A stretch of 64,000 nt of DNA, taken from the NCBI GenBank assembly GCA_963800415.1, contig CAWDBS010000061.1, positions 124,001-188,000 of the forward strand, given 5' to 3'. Positions 1 through 11,195 of the stretch are shown piece after piece. The stretch is from Palsa-504 sp963800415. Its GTDB lineage: Bacteria; Actinomycetota; Actinomycetes; Streptosporangiales; Streptosporangiaceae. Made by a program: the position numbers and the translations under genes. Position 1 is the stretch's first letter. The number at the start of each line of letters is the position of its first letter. The notes under the pieces were generated by a model. That model had not been told where the DNA came from, made no database searches, and saw only the letters and a list, made by a program, of their open reading frames with translations.

Positions 1-27
1 CCCGGCCGCGACCACTACTGTTCGGGA

Positions 28-54
28 TTAGCACTCACTAGTGTAGAGTGCTAA
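28..54. promoter_or_regulatory. CIRCE element (HrcA operator) upstream of groES
   Basis: A perfect inverted repeat: TTAGCACTC, nine bases, GAGTGCTAA. This is the canonical CIRCE operator, bound by the heat-shock repressor HrcA. It lies about 95 bases before the groES start and so should control the groES-groEL1 transcript. hrcA itself is not in the window. Confidence 0.97.
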
Positions 55-149
55 TGCGACGAGGCAGTCTGGCACCCGCGACGGCAGGCGGCCGCGCTCG
101 CCCTCTCTAGCAACTCACCATTAGCCTTTCCGGAGGGGGAGGTCAGATC

Positions 150-461
150 GTGACGACCGCCACCAAAGTAGTCATCAAGCCGCTCGAAGACCGGATTGTG
201 GTCCGCCCGCTTGAGGCGGAGCAGACCACGGCATCCGGACTTGTGATCCCGGACACCGCCAAGGAGAAGCCCCAGGAGGGCGAAGTCCTTGCCGTTGGCC
301 CGGGGCGCTTCGACGACGCGGGAACCAAGCGCGTGCCGATCGACGTCAAGGTCGGCGACATAGTGCTGTACAGCAAGTACGGCGGCACCGAGGTGAAGTA
401 CGCGGGCGAGGAGTACCTGGTGCTCTCCGCTCGCGATGTCCTCGCCGTCATCGACAAGTAG
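150..461 (+). CDS. groS: Co-chaperonin GroES
   Basis: The 10-kDa lid of the cytosolic GroEL chaperonin, 103 residues, the usual full length. It carries the family pattern: 'KPLEDRIVV' near the N-terminus, the mobile-loop region 'TTASGLVIPDTAKEKPQ' around residues 25-42, and 'YSKYGGTEVKY' followed by 'EYLVLSARDVLAVI' at the end. The GTG start is chosen because a strong purine-rich ribosome site (GGAGGGGGAGG) lies just upstream. A CIRCE operator precedes it and groEL1 follows after about 140 bases, so the two are probably co-transcribed and HrcA-repressed. Confidence 0.97.
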   Translation: MTTATKVVIKPLEDRIVVRPLEAEQTTASGLVIPDTAKEKPQEGEVLAVGPGRFDDAGTKRVPIDVKVGDIVLYSKYGGTEVKYAGEEYLVLSARDVLAVIDK

Positions 462-600
462 TAAAGCTACGGGCTCCGGCGGCAGCCGCCCGGCCGAGCG
501 CCGGGGTCTGGCCGCCGGAGCCCGTGAGCATGCCCGCCCGCCTGATGCGTAGTCGGCATGCCGACTGAGAACTCGATCCAACCGTAGGTTGAGGTAGTAA

Positions 601-2225
601 ATGCCCAAGATCCTGGAGTTCGACGAGGACGCCCGCCGCTCGCTCGAGCGTGGCGTCAACAAGCTCGCCGACGCTGTGAAGGTGACGCTAGGCCCGCGTG
701 GCCGCAACGTCGTGATTGACAAGAAATGGGGCGCTCCCACCATCACCAACGACGGCGTGACCGTCGCCAAGGAGGTGGAGCTTGAGGACCCCTACGAGAA
801 CCTGGGAGCCCAGCTCGCCAAGGAAGTCGCCACCAAGACCAATGACATCGCCGGGGACGGCACCACCACGGCGACCGTCCTAGCCCAGGCGATGGTGCGC
901 CACGGCCTGCGTTCGGTCGCGGCCGGCGCCAACCCGATGGACCTCAAGCGCGGCGTCGACGCCGCCGCCGCCGAGGTCTCCAAGCGGCTGCTCGATGCCG
1001 CGCGTGACGTCGAGGAGCAGACCGAGATCGCGCACGTCGCGACGATCTCCGCGCAGGACGACAAGATCGGCGAGATGATCGCCGAGGCGTTCAGCAAGGT
1101 CGGCAAGGACGGTGTCATCACCGTCGAGGAATCGCCGACGATGGGGCTTGAGCTGGAGTTCACCGAGGGCCTCCAGTTCGACAAGGGCTACATTTCGCCG
1201 TACTTCATCACCGACCCCGAGCGTCTCGAGGCGGTCCTGGAGGACGCGTACATCCTCATCAACCAGGGCAAGATCTCCTCGATGGCCGACTTCCTGCCGC
1301 TGCTCGAGAAGATCGCGCAGTCCAAGCGGCCGCTGCTGGTGATCGCCGAGGACGTCGAAGGCGAGGCCCTGGCCACCCTCGTGGTGAACAAGATCCGCGG
1401 CCTGCTCAACGTGGTGGGCGTGAAGGCGCCCGGTTTCGGTGACCGCCGTAAGGCCATGCTGGCCGACATCGCGACGCTGACCGGCGGCACGGTGGTCACC
1501 GACGAGCTCGGCATGAAGCTGGAGTCGGTCGGGCTGGAGAGCCTGGGCCGCGCCCGCCGGGTCGTGGTCACCAAGGACAACACCACGATCGTGGACGGGC
1601 CGGCGACAAGTCGGCGATCGAGGAGCGGATCAGGCAGATCCGCAACGAGATCGAGGACACCGACTCCGACTGGGACCGGGAGAAGCTGCAGGAGCGGCTG
1701 GCCAAGCTGTCCGGCGGCGTCTCCGTCCTGCGCGTCGGCGCCGCTACCGAGGTCGAGCTCAAGGAGAAGAAGCACCGCCTTGAGGACGCCATCTCCGCCA
1801 CCAGGGCGGCCATCGAGGAGGGCATCATCCCCGGCGGCGGCAGCGCCCTGGTGCACGTGGCTAACGGCCTCGACGACCTCGGCCGCACGGGTGACGAGGC
1901 GACCGGCGTACGGGTCGTGAAGGCCTCCCTGACCGAGCCGGCCCGCTGGATCGCGATGAACGCGGGCCAGGAGGGTTCGGTCGTGGTCGCCAAGATCGCC
2001 ACCCTGCCCGTCGGGCATGGCTACAACGCGGCCACCGGCGAGTACGGCGACCTGGCGGCCCAGGGCGTCATCGACCCGGTGAAGGTAACCAGGTCCGCCG
2101 TCCAGAACGCCGCGTCGATCGCCGGCATGCTGCTGACCACCGAGACCCTGGTGGTCGAGAAGCCGGAGGAGCAGGAGGCGTCCGCGGCCAACGGCCACGG
2201 CCACGGACACGGCCACTCGCACTGA
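601..2225 (+). CDS. groL1: Chaperonin GroEL1 (His-rich tail), with an apparent 1-base frameshift
   Basis: A 60-kDa chaperonin of about 541 residues when reconstructed. The N-terminal part runs in one frame to about codon 333 ('NTTIVDG'). The rest ('GDKSAIEERIRQIRNEIED' onward) continues in the next frame from 1602. Restoring one G at 1597-1601 (GGGCCGG to GGGGCCGG) gives the family sequence 'VDGAGDKSAIEERI', so a deleted base is almost certain. The ATP-binding 'GDGTTTATVLAQ' is intact. The C-terminus is histidine-rich (GHGHGHGHSH), the hallmark of actinobacterial GroEL1 encoded next to groES, as opposed to the Gly-Met tail of the housekeeping GroEL2. The frameshift is probably a sequence error, because the reading on either side is undamaged. 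Confidence 0.93.
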
Positions 2226-2240
2226 GATAGCGGGCAAACG

Positions 2241-2276
2241 CAAACGCGGGGCCACCGGACTGTGGCCCCGCGTTTG
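2241..2276 (+). terminator. Intrinsic-type terminator after groEL1
   Basis: A perfect 15-bp inverted repeat (CAAACGCGGGGCCAC / GTGGCCCCGCGTTTG) with a six-base loop starts 16 bases after the groEL1 stop. There is no long T-run, which is common for actinomycete terminators. Confidence 0.85.
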
Positions 2277-2360
2277 GCTTCCTGCGGTCCCCGGTCGACA
2301 GGCGCGCCCATAGGATGGGTGCATTCCGCAGCGGCGGCTCCCGGTGAAGGTGCCTTGGCA

Positions 2361-2390
2361 TCCTCCCCCGCCTGAAGGCAGGGAATTCCA
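2361..2390. repeat. Short palindrome resembling an IS200/IS605 (TnpB) element end
   Basis: The segment reads CCCCCGCCTGAAGGCAGGG and folds as a GCCT/AGGC stem with flanking CCC/GGG and one mismatch, followed by AATTCC. From memory, this 'GCCTGAAGGC' hairpin with a G-rich flank is typical of transposon ends carrying tnpB in actinomycetes. No transposase gene is nearby, so at most it is a solo end or remnant. Confidence 0.35.
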
Positions 2391-2441
2391 GGTCAGGAGG
2401 CAAACAGTTGAGGTTCGCGGTTCACAGGCCCGGTATTCCGG

Positions 2442-4004
2442 ATGACTGATCAAGTACGCCCGGGCCAGTCCCTCCCCGGGGGGACCCATCCCCCCGGACC
2501 CCCCGTGGATAAATTCGCGCCCGTCGGCCTGACCTTTGATGATGTGCTCTTGCTGCCCGCCCACTCCGCGGTGCTGCCCAGTGAGGCGGACACCACCACC
2601 AGGATCACGCGCCGTTACCGGCTCCGCGTCCCGCTGGTGTCCGCGTCGATGGACACCGTGACCGAGGCCCGGATGGCGATCGCCATGGCGCGCCAGGGCG
2701 GCGTCGGAGTGCTGCACCGCAACCTGTCCGTGGAGGAGCAGGCGCAGCAGGTGGACATGGTCAAGCGGTCCGAGGCGGGCATGATCACCGACCCGGTGAC
2801 CTGCGGGCCCGACGCCACCATCGCGGACGTGGACGGGCTGTGCGGCCGCTACCGGATCTCCGGCGTGCCGGTGACAAGCCCGGATGGCGTGCTGGTCGGC
2901 ATCGTCACCAACCGCGACATCAGGTTCGAGACCGACCACAGCCGCCCGGTGGCCGAGGTGATGACGACGATGCCCCTGGTCACCGCCCCGGTGGGGGTGG
3001 CGCCGGAGGAGGCGCTGCGGCTGCTGCGGCAGCACAAGGTGGAAAAGCTGCCGCTGGTCGACCAGGCGGGCCGGCTGCGCGGGCTGATCACCGTGAAGGA
3101 CTTCACCAAGAGCGAGAAGTTCCCCTACGCGACCAAGGACCCGGCCGGGCGCCTCGTGGTCGGGGCCGCGGTGGGGGTCGGCGAGGACGCCAAGCGCCGC
3201 GCCCAGGCGCTGATCGAAACCGGCGTGGACTTCCTGGTGCTGGACACCGCGCACGGGCACGCGCAGGCCGTCCTGGACATGGTCCGGCAGATCAAGGCCA
3301 ACTCCGACACCGAGGTGATCGGCGGCAACGTGGCCACCCGGGCGGGCGCGCAGGCCCTGGTGGACGCCGGCGCGGACGGCATCAAGGTGGGCGTCGGGCC
3401 GGGCTCGATCTGCACCACCCGGGTGGTGGCGGGCGTGGGCGTCCCGCAGGTCACGGCGATCTACGAGGCGGCCCGGGCGGCCCGGCCGGCCGGCCTGCCG
3501 GTGGTCGGCGACGGCGGCCTGCAGTACTCGGGCGACATCGCCAAGGCCATCGCCGCGGGCGCGGACACCGTCATGCTGGGCAGCCTGCTCGCCGGGTGCG
3601 AGGAGAGCCCGGGCGAGATGGTCTTCATCAACGGCAAGCAGTACAAGCTCTACCGGGGCATGGGCTCGCTCGGCGCCATGCGGAACCGGGAACGCGGCCG
3701 GTCCTACTCCAAGGACCGGTACTTCCAGGACGACGTGCTGCGCGAGGACAAGCTGGTGCCGGAGGGCATCGAGGGGCAGGTGCCCTACCGCGGCCCGCTG
3801 GCCGCGGTGGCCGGCCAGCTCGTCGGCGGCCTGCGCGCGGCCATGGGCTACTGCGGCGCCCGGACCATCGCCGACCTGCAGGAGGCTCGGTTCATCCAGA
3901 TCACCGCGGCCGGCCTGACCGAGAGTCATCCGCACGACGTCAAGATGACCGTCGAGGCGCCGAACTACGGCGGCCGCCCGGGCCGGGACGGGACCGCCCA
4001 GTGA
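2442..4004 (+). CDS. guaB: Inosine-5'-monophosphate dehydrogenase
   Basis: Oxidises IMP to XMP with NAD, the committed step of guanine nucleotide synthesis. It has 520 residues, close to the family norm. A TIM-barrel begins at 'GLTFDDVLLLP', two CBS domains follow ('MITDPVTCGPDATIADV', 'VMTTMPLVTAPVG'), and the catalytic loop 'GPGSICTTR' places the nucleophilic Cys near residue 324. The flap region has 'YRGMGSLGAM' and 'EGIEGQVPYRG'. The N-terminus contains an unusual Pro/Gly stretch ('LPGGTHPPGPP') encoded by a run of C and G that looks like a short repeat inserted before the conserved domain. guaB3 follows after 55 bases. Confidence 0.97.
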   Translation: MTDQVRPGQSLPGGTHPPGPPVDKFAPVGLTFDDVLLLPAHSAVLPSEADTTTRITRRYRLRVPLVSASMDTVTEARMAIAMARQGGVGVLHRNLSVEEQAQQVDMVKRSEAGMITDPVTCGPDATIADVDGLCGRYRISGVPVTSPDGVLVGIVTNRDIRFETDHSRPVAEVMTTMPLVTAPVGVAPEEALRLLRQHKVEKLPLVDQAGRLRGLITVKDFTKSEKFPYATKDPAGRLVVGAAVGVGEDAKRRAQALIETGVDFLVLDTAHGHAQAVLDMVRQIKANSDTEVIGGNVATRAGAQALVDAGADGIKVGVGPGSICTTRVVAGVGVPQVTAIYEAARAARPAGLPVVGDGGLQYSGDIAKAIAAGADTVMLGSLLAGCEESPGEMVFINGKQYKLYRGMGSLGAMRNRERGRSYSKDRYFQDDVLREDKLVPEGIEGQVPYRGPLAAVAGQLVGGLRAAMGYCGARTIADLQEARFIQITAAGLTESHPHDVKMTVEAPNYGGRPGRDGTAQ

Positions 4005-4059
4005 GCGAGCCAACGGGGCGCCTGAGGGCGCCGCGGAGGCGAGCGGAAGACAGACAGAC

Positions 4060-5193
4060 ATGACCGACGTGGAGATCGGCCGCGGCAAGACAGGGCGCCG
4101 GGCGTACTCGCTCAGCGAGATCGGCATCGTGCCCGCCCGCCGGACGCGGGACCCGGAGGAAGTGTCGATCGCCTGGCAGATCGACGCCTACCGGTTCGAG
4201 CTGCCGCTGATGGCCTGCCCGATGGACAGCGTCGTCTCGCCAGGGACCGCCATCCAGATCGGCCGCCTGGGCGGGCTGGCCGTGCTCGACCTGGAAGGGC
4301 TGTGGACCAGGTACGAGGACCCGGAGCCGCTGCTCGCCGAGGTGACCGAACTCGACGAGCAGGCGGCCACCCGCCGGCTGCAGGCCATGTACGCCGAACC
4401 CATTTCCGAGGACCTCATCGGCCGCCGGATCGAGGAGATCGCCAGCGCCGGGGTGACCACCGCCGCCAGCCTGTCGCCGCAGCGCACCGCGCGGTACGCC
4501 AAGGCCGTCGTCGATGCGGGCGTGGACATTTTCGTGATCCGCGGCACCACGGTGTCAGCGGAGCACGTCTCCGGCCGGGCCGAGCCGCTGAACCTGAAGC
4601 AGTTCATCTACGAGCTCGACGTCCCCGTGGTGGTCGGCGGCTGCGCGACCTACACCGCCGCGCTGCACCTGATGCGCACCGGAGCCGCCGGCGTTCTGGT
4701 CGGCTTCGGCGGCGGCTCCGGCCATACCACCGTGAAGGTGCTCGGCGTGGCGGTGCCGATGGCCACCGCGATCGCCGACGTGGCCGCCGCGCGGCGCGAC
4801 TACCTGGACGAGTCCGGCGGCCGCTACGTGCACGTGATCGCGGACGGGTCCATGACCAGCAGCGGCGACATCGCCAAGGCGCTGGCCATCGGCGCCAACG
4901 CGGTCATGGTGGGCTCGCCGCTGGCCCGGGCGGCCGAGGCGCCGGGCCGCGGCTACCACTGGGGCAGCGAGGCCAACCACACCGAACTGCCCCGTGGCGC
5001 CCGGGTACGCGTCGGCACGATCGGCACGCTGGAGCAGATCCTGCACGGCCCGTCGACCGTCCCCGACGGCTCGATGAACCTGATGGGGGCCCTCCGCCGC
5101 ACCATGGCCACGGCCGGCTACTCCGACCTGAAGGAGTTCCAGCGGGTCGAGGTCGTCGTCGCCGATTCCGGCCTGCCCGGCGGCCGCCGCTAG
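4060..5193 (+). CDS. guaB3: GuaB3-family IMP dehydrogenase-related protein
   Basis: A 377-residue homologue of the IMPDH catalytic barrel that lacks CBS domains, of the type found beside guaB in actinobacteria (Mycobacterium guaB3 follows guaB2). The N-terminal 'IGRGKTGRRAYSLSEIGIVPARRTRDP' is characteristic. The phosphate-binding part is present ('VIADGSMTSSGDIAKALAIGA'), but the loop that carries the catalytic Cys in true IMPDH reads 'GFGGGSGHTTVKVLG', with no Cys. Catalysis by the usual covalent route is therefore unlikely. The biochemical role in actinobacteria is unsettled. Confidence 0.93.
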   Translation: MTDVEIGRGKTGRRAYSLSEIGIVPARRTRDPEEVSIAWQIDAYRFELPLMACPMDSVVSPGTAIQIGRLGGLAVLDLEGLWTRYEDPEPLLAEVTELDEQAATRRLQAMYAEPISEDLIGRRIEEIASAGVTTAASLSPQRTARYAKAVVDAGVDIFVIRGTTVSAEHVSGRAEPLNLKQFIYELDVPVVVGGCATYTAALHLMRTGAAGVLVGFGGGSGHTTVKVLGVAVPMATAIADVAAARRDYLDESGGRYVHVIADGSMTSSGDIAKALAIGANAVMVGSPLARAAEAPGRGYHWGSEANHTELPRGARVRVGTIGTLEQILHGPSTVPDGSMNLMGALRRTMATAGYSDLKEFQRVEVVVADSGLPGGRR

Positions 5194-5203
5194 ACTCCTG
5201 CGC

Positions 5204-6277
5204 ATGGCTCAGCCCCAGTCCCAGCCAGCGCAGACCAGGCCAGCGCCGTCTAAGCTCCGCGTCCTGTCCGGCATCCAGCCCACCGCCGACTCCTTCCACC
5301 TGGGCAACTACCTCGGCGCGCTGCGCCAGTGGGTGGCGCTGCAGGACAGCTACGACGCCTTCTACTGCGTGGTCGACCTGCACGCGATCACGGTGCCGCA
5401 GGATCCGGCCCTGCTGGCCCGGCGGACCAGGGTCGCCGCCGCCCAGCTGCTCGGGGCCGGGCTCGACCCGGACCGGTGCACGCTGTTCGTGCAGAGCCAC
5501 GTGCCCGAGCACACCGAACTGGCCTGGGTGCTCAGCTGCCTGACCGGGTTCGGCGAAGCGAGCCGGATGATCCAGTTCAAGGACAAGTCGGCGAAGGAAG
5601 GCCAGGACCAGTCCTCGGTCGGCCTGTTCACCTACCCGATCCTGCAGGCCGCGGACATCCTGCTCTACCAGGCGGACCAGGTGCCGGTGGGCGAGGACCA
5701 GCGGCAGCACCTGGAGCTCAGCCGGACCCTGGCCCAGCGGTTCAACCACCGGTACGGCCAGACGTTCGTGCCGCCGCAGCCCTACATCCTGGCCGACGTG
5801 GCAAAGATCTACGACCTGCAGGACCCGACGGCCAAGATGAGCAAGTCGTCGTCGTCTCCGCAGGGCATCATCGACGTGCTGGACGACCCGGCGGTGGTCC
5901 GCAAGAAGATCGCCCGCGCGGTTACCGATGCGGGCTCGGAGATCCGCGCCGACGCCGACGCCAAACCGGGCGTGACCAACCTGCTGCGGATCTACTCGGC
6001 GCTGTCCGGCGAGCCGGTGCCCACCCTGGAGGCCAAGTACCAGGGCGCCGGCTACGGCGGGTTCAAGAAGGACCTGGCCGAACTGGTGGTGGCCAGCTTC
6101 GCGCCGATCCGGGAGCGAACCGGGCGGATCCTCGCCGATGAGGCCGGGCTCGACCGCATCCTCGCCGACGGCGCCGCGCGGGCGCACCGGGTCGCCGGGC
6201 AGACCATGACCGCCGTCCGCGACCGCATCGGCCTGCTCCCGCTCTCCTCCTGGGGTCGCCGGGCCACCCCGAAGTAA
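5204..6277 (+). CDS. trpS: Tryptophanyl-tRNA synthetase
   Basis: Class I aminoacyl-tRNA synthetase charging tRNA-Trp, 357 residues, standard length. The HIGH-type motif is 'FHLGNYLGAL' near residue 32. The KMSKS motif is intact in 'TAKMSKSSSSPQG'. 'GIQPTADSFHLGNY' and 'PVGEDQRQHLELSR' are typical of the bacterial TrpRS family. The gene starts 11 bases after guaB3 and ends 10 bases before the mutase gene, suggesting one transcript. Confidence 0.97.
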   Translation: MAQPQSQPAQTRPAPSKLRVLSGIQPTADSFHLGNYLGALRQWVALQDSYDAFYCVVDLHAITVPQDPALLARRTRVAAAQLLGAGLDPDRCTLFVQSHVPEHTELAWVLSCLTGFGEASRMIQFKDKSAKEGQDQSSVGLFTYPILQAADILLYQADQVPVGEDQRQHLELSRTLAQRFNHRYGQTFVPPQPYILADVAKIYDLQDPTAKMSKSSSSPQGIIDVLDDPAVVRKKIARAVTDAGSEIRADADAKPGVTNLLRIYSALSGEPVPTLEAKYQGAGYGGFKKDLAELVVASFAPIRERTGRILADEAGLDRILADGAARAHRVAGQTMTAVRDRIGLLPLSSWGRRATPK

Positions 6278-6286
6278 CCTGAGCAC

Positions 6287-7864
<1,578 letters not shown>

Positions 7865-7903
7865 TAACTAAACATTGTCGGGTACGGAGCACGGAGGCCG
7901 CGC

Positions 7904-9070
7904 ATGGCTATCGAGTGGAATCCTTCCCGCGGCGCGACGCTCGGCGTCGAATGGGAGGTCCAGCTAATCGACAGCGAGACCAAGCTGCTGCGCCAGGAAG
8001 CCGGGAAGCTGCTCGGCGAGCTGCCCGTGGACGCCGGCACCGGGGAGCACCCGCGAATCCGGCACGAGCTGATGCAGTCCACTCTTGAGCTGGTCACCGG
8101 TATTTGCAGTACGGTCTCCGAGGCGAAAGACGACCTCACGGTAACGATCACCGAACTCCAGCGCATGACGGCGGAGCACGGTATCCTATTGGCGTGCGCC
8201 GGGACTCACCCGGTGAGTGACTGGCGAGACGCGACGATGGCGCCTATCCAGCGCTATGCGGAGCTTGTCGAGCAAATGCAGTGGCTTGCTCGCCGGATTC
8301 AGACCTTCGGCGTGCATGTTCATGTGGGGGTTCGAGACGGGCGCAAGGCGATTCCGATCGTCAATGCGCTAGCCGCTTACCTTCCGCATTTTCTCGCCAT
8401 TACCGCGTCGAGCCCGTTCTGGTGCGGGTACGACACCGGGCTTGCCTCCAGCAGGTCGGTGACATTCGGCGCATTGCCGACCGCGGGCCCGCCGCATCGG
8501 CTTGCGAACTGGGAACAGTTCGAGGACTACATGGACACCCTGCTCCGTGCGGGGACCATCCGCAGCATCAAGGAGGTCTGGTGGGACATCCGGCCGCATC
8601 CGGACTTCGGCACCGTCGAGATCCGGATGTCCGACGGTGTGCCGACGCTGCGCGAGGTCGGCATGGTCACGGCGCTGTCGCAGTGCCTGGTTCAGCTGTT
8701 CGACGCCCAGCTGGACCGCGGCTACACACTGCCCTCCCCGTCGTCGTGGGTGGTCAGGGACAACAAGTGGCGCGCGACGCGATACGGGCTGGACGCGATC
8801 GTGATCACTGACGAGGCCGGCGCCACCGCGCCGCTGCGGGACGAGCTTTTCGAGCTCCTCGCCCAGCTCGAACCGGTAGCCTCAAGGCTAGGCTGCCAGG
8901 ACGAGCTCTCCGTGGTCTCGGAAGTGCTCGAGCACGGCGCCTCATACGAACGGCAGCGAGCCGTCTACGCGCAAACCGGGGACCTGATCAGCGTGGTAGA
9001 CGCCCTCGTTACCGAGTTCGCCGAAGACAGATTCTGTACTCACGGGGATGGTGGGCATGGAAGGCAATGA
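7904..9070 (+). CDS. YbdK-type carboxylate-amine ligase (glutamate-cysteine ligase GCS2 family)
   Basis: A 388-residue protein of the ATP-dependent glutamate-cysteine ligase 2 family. Recognisable blocks are 'TLGVEWEVQLID', 'HPRIRHELMQSTLEL', 'FGVHVHVGV', 'ITASSPFWCGYDTGLASSR' and 'WWDIRPHPDFGTVEIRMSD'. Members make weak gamma-glutamyl-cysteine-like bonds or act in specialised pathways; the substrate cannot be read from sequence. The 3' end overlaps the following M20 gene by 23 bases, so the two are probably translated together. Confidence 0.9.
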   Translation: MAIEWNPSRGATLGVEWEVQLIDSETKLLRQEAGKLLGELPVDAGTGEHPRIRHELMQSTLELVTGICSTVSEAKDDLTVTITELQRMTAEHGILLACAGTHPVSDWRDATMAPIQRYAELVEQMQWLARRIQTFGVHVHVGVRDGRKAIPIVNALAAYLPHFLAITASSPFWCGYDTGLASSRSVTFGALPTAGPPHRLANWEQFEDYMDTLLRAGTIRSIKEVWWDIRPHPDFGTVEIRMSDGVPTLREVGMVTALSQCLVQLFDAQLDRGYTLPSPSSWVVRDNKWRATRYGLDAIVITDEAGATAPLRDELFELLAQLEPVASRLGCQDELSVVSEVLEHGASYERQRAVYAQTGDLISVVDALVTEFAEDRFCTHGDGGHGRQ

Positions 9071-10306
9071 TCTGCTCGCGGATCTGGATACGTTCCTGGC
9101 GGAGCACGAAGCCGAGCTGATCGAGTTCCGCCGCGATCTGCACGCTCATCCCGAGCTGGCCTACGACGAGCACCGGACCACCCGCCGGGTCGCGTCGCGG
9201 CTGGCCGCGGCGGGCCTGCGGCCGGTGGTCCTGCCCAAGGGAACCGGCCTGCTCGTCGACATCGGCTCGGAGCAAGCTCCCTATGCCGAACGATCGGTCG
9301 TTGCGCTCCGTGCAGATCTCGACGCGCTGCCCATGGCGGACGACAAGGACGTCCCTTACCGCTCCACCGTGCCGAATGTCTGCCATGCCTGCGGCCACGA
9401 CGTGCACACCACCGTGCTGCTCGGGCCGGCCTGTTCCTGGCCGAGCAGGCCGTCACGGGCGTGCTGCCCGGGCGGGTCAGGCTCATCTTCCAGCCCGCGG
9501 AGGAGGCGGCCGGCGGTGCGCTGGACGTGCTCGCGGCGGGCGGGATCGCATCGGTGGGCCGGATATTCGCGCTGCACTGCGACCCCCGGCTGGACGCGGG
9601 CCAGCTCGGCGTGCGCTCCGGCGCGATCACCGCGGCCTGCGACCGGATCGAGGTGCGGGTGTCCGGGCCCGGCGGCCACACGGCCCGGCCGCACCTGACC
9701 GCGGACCTGGTCTACGCGCTCGGCAAGATCCTCACCGAGGTTCCCGCGGCACTGTCCCGGCGGGTCGACCCGCGGTCCAGCCTGAGCCTGGTCTGGGGCC
9801 GGGTCAGCGCGGGCACCGTGGCCAACGCGATCCCCGACGAGGGGCGCGCCGAGGGCACCGTCCGCTGCCTCGACGACGAGGCCTGGCATACCGCGCCCGA
9901 CCTGCTCAAGGGGCTCGTCGACTCGGTGGCCTCCGCGTACGGCGTGAACGCCGAGGTCAGTTACAAGCGCTACGTCCCGCCCACGGTCAACGACCAGGCC
10001 AGTGCGGCCATGATCTCCGCGGCGGCGCTCGACGTGCTCGGCCCGGGCTCGGCCGTCCAGACGCCGCAGAGCCTCGGCGGCGAGGACTTCGCCTGGTACC
10101 TGGAATCCATCCCCGGCGCGCTGGCCCGGCTCGGCACCCGGGTGCCCGGCTCGGTCGTGTCGCACGACATCCACCAGCCGACGTTCGACGTGGATGAGCG
10201 TGCCATCGGCGTCGGGGTCCGCGTGATGGCGGCCACTGCGATCACCGCGCTGTGGGATGACGGCGCGATCGTCGCCCAGCCGCTGCCCGGCGTGACCGGC
10301 GCCTGA
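9048..10306 (+). CDS. M20 family amidohydrolase, with an apparent 1-base frameshift
   Basis: A zinc amidohydrolase of the M20D type (aminoacylase / IAA-amino-acid hydrolase-like), about 419 residues when reconstructed. The N-terminal frame carries 'FRRDLHAHPELAYDEHRTT' and the metal-binding 'CHACGHDVHTTVLLG'. At 9423-9429 the sequence reads GGGCCGG where GGGGCCGG would continue as 'GAGLFLAEQAV'. After that base the next frame carries 'RLIFQPAEEAAGGALDVL', 'SGPGGHTARPH', 'GTVRCLDDEAW' and 'SLGGEDFAWYLESIPGAL'. The context is the same as in the groEL1 shift, which argues for a systematic base-calling loss. Confidence 0.88.
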
Positions 10307-10409
10307 CCAGCCCGGTCCTACTATCGCTGCCTGACCTGCGCTGCCCTTTACCTGCGCTGCCCTTTCCGGGCTTGCGTTCCCGGCCCGGGCGCTGCGTTAG
10401 GCTGGGCGG

Positions 10410-11189
10410 GTGGGCCAGCCGCAGACGTTCCGCTCGCCGACCGCGGTCGTCGTCTGGGTCGTGTGGCTGCTCTTCGCCGTCGGTAACTGGATCGACCTGG
10501 CCATCCAGGGCCGGGATCATCTGTCGGTGGTCGCGGCGGCTATCTTGCTGCTGGCGACCGGTGTCGGCTACGTCACCGCGCAGCGGCCCCGGATCATCGC
10601 CGATGACGCTGGGGTGACGATCAGGAACCCGCTGCGCGATCACCAGATCGGCTGGACGGGCGTGGCCAAGGTGGACCTCGTGGACCTGCTGCGCGTGCAC
10701 TGCGCCTGGGGCGGCCCGGCGGGCGCGGCCCCCGCCGGCCAGCAGCACCGCAAGGTCATCAGCGCCTGGGCCGTGCACTACTCCCGGCGGCGCCAGTTCG
10801 CCGCCGAGGCCAAGGCCCGCCGCGTGGCCAGGTCCCCGGGCGGGCGCACGCCGATGGGCTTCCCGTCGGGCGGGCGCGGCCTGTCCTCCGGTGCCCCGGC
10901 ACCAGGCTCGGGTGCCTCTTCCGCCGCGGCCGAAGCCGAGATGATCGTCCGGCTGCTCCGCGAGCGCGCGACCGCGGCCCAGGCCGAGGCCGTCTGGGCG
11001 GGCGGCGCGACAGATGCCAGAGCGGGCGAAGCCGCCGAGCGAACCGCGCCCGCCGCGGGAGCCGGCGGCACGGCCGTGAAGGCCGGCTGGCATGGTGCGG
11101 CCGAACCGCTGAAGAGCACGTGGAGCGGCCGGGCCATCGCCGCCCTCGTCATCCCCGCGCTGATCCTGCTGGTGGCCTGGCTTCTCTGA
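10410..11189 (+). CDS. Membrane protein with a bacterial PH-like domain
   Basis: 259 residues. Two hydrophobic segments lie near the N-terminus (about 12-29 and 40-58), followed by a region resembling a small bacterial PH domain ('RPRIIADDAGVTIRNPLRDHQIGWTGVAKVDLVDLLRV'). A long Ala/Gly/Arg-rich, probably disordered stretch comes next, and a final membrane helix ('AIAALVIPALILLVAWLL') ends the protein. The GTG start gives a short cytoplasmic lead. Function unknown. It converges with the cyclotransferase-like gene on the other strand. Confidence 0.75.
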   Translation: MGQPQTFRSPTAVVVWVVWLLFAVGNWIDLAIQGRDHLSVVAAAILLLATGVGYVTAQRPRIIADDAGVTIRNPLRDHQIGWTGVAKVDLVDLLRVHCAWGGPAGAAPAGQQHRKVISAWAVHYSRRRQFAAEAKARRVARSPGGRTPMGFPSGGRGLSSGAPAPGSGASSAAAEAEMIVRLLRERATAAQAEAVWAGGATDARAGEAAERTAPAAGAGGTAVKAGWHGAAEPLKSTWSGRAIAALVIPALILLVAWLL

Positions 11190-11195
11190 GCGCGG

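Noticed and set aside
1590..1610. Programmed ribosomal frameshifting in groEL1 (and likewise in the M20 gene)
   Set aside because: There is no slippery heptamer or downstream structure, and the same GGGCC context recurs in unrelated genes, so a read error is simpler.
1188..4127. A 979-codon open frame on the minus strand opposite groEL1 and guaB
   Set aside because: It is antisense to two well-conserved genes and its translation is Arg/His/Gly-rich without any family. Such frames are common in GC-rich DNA.
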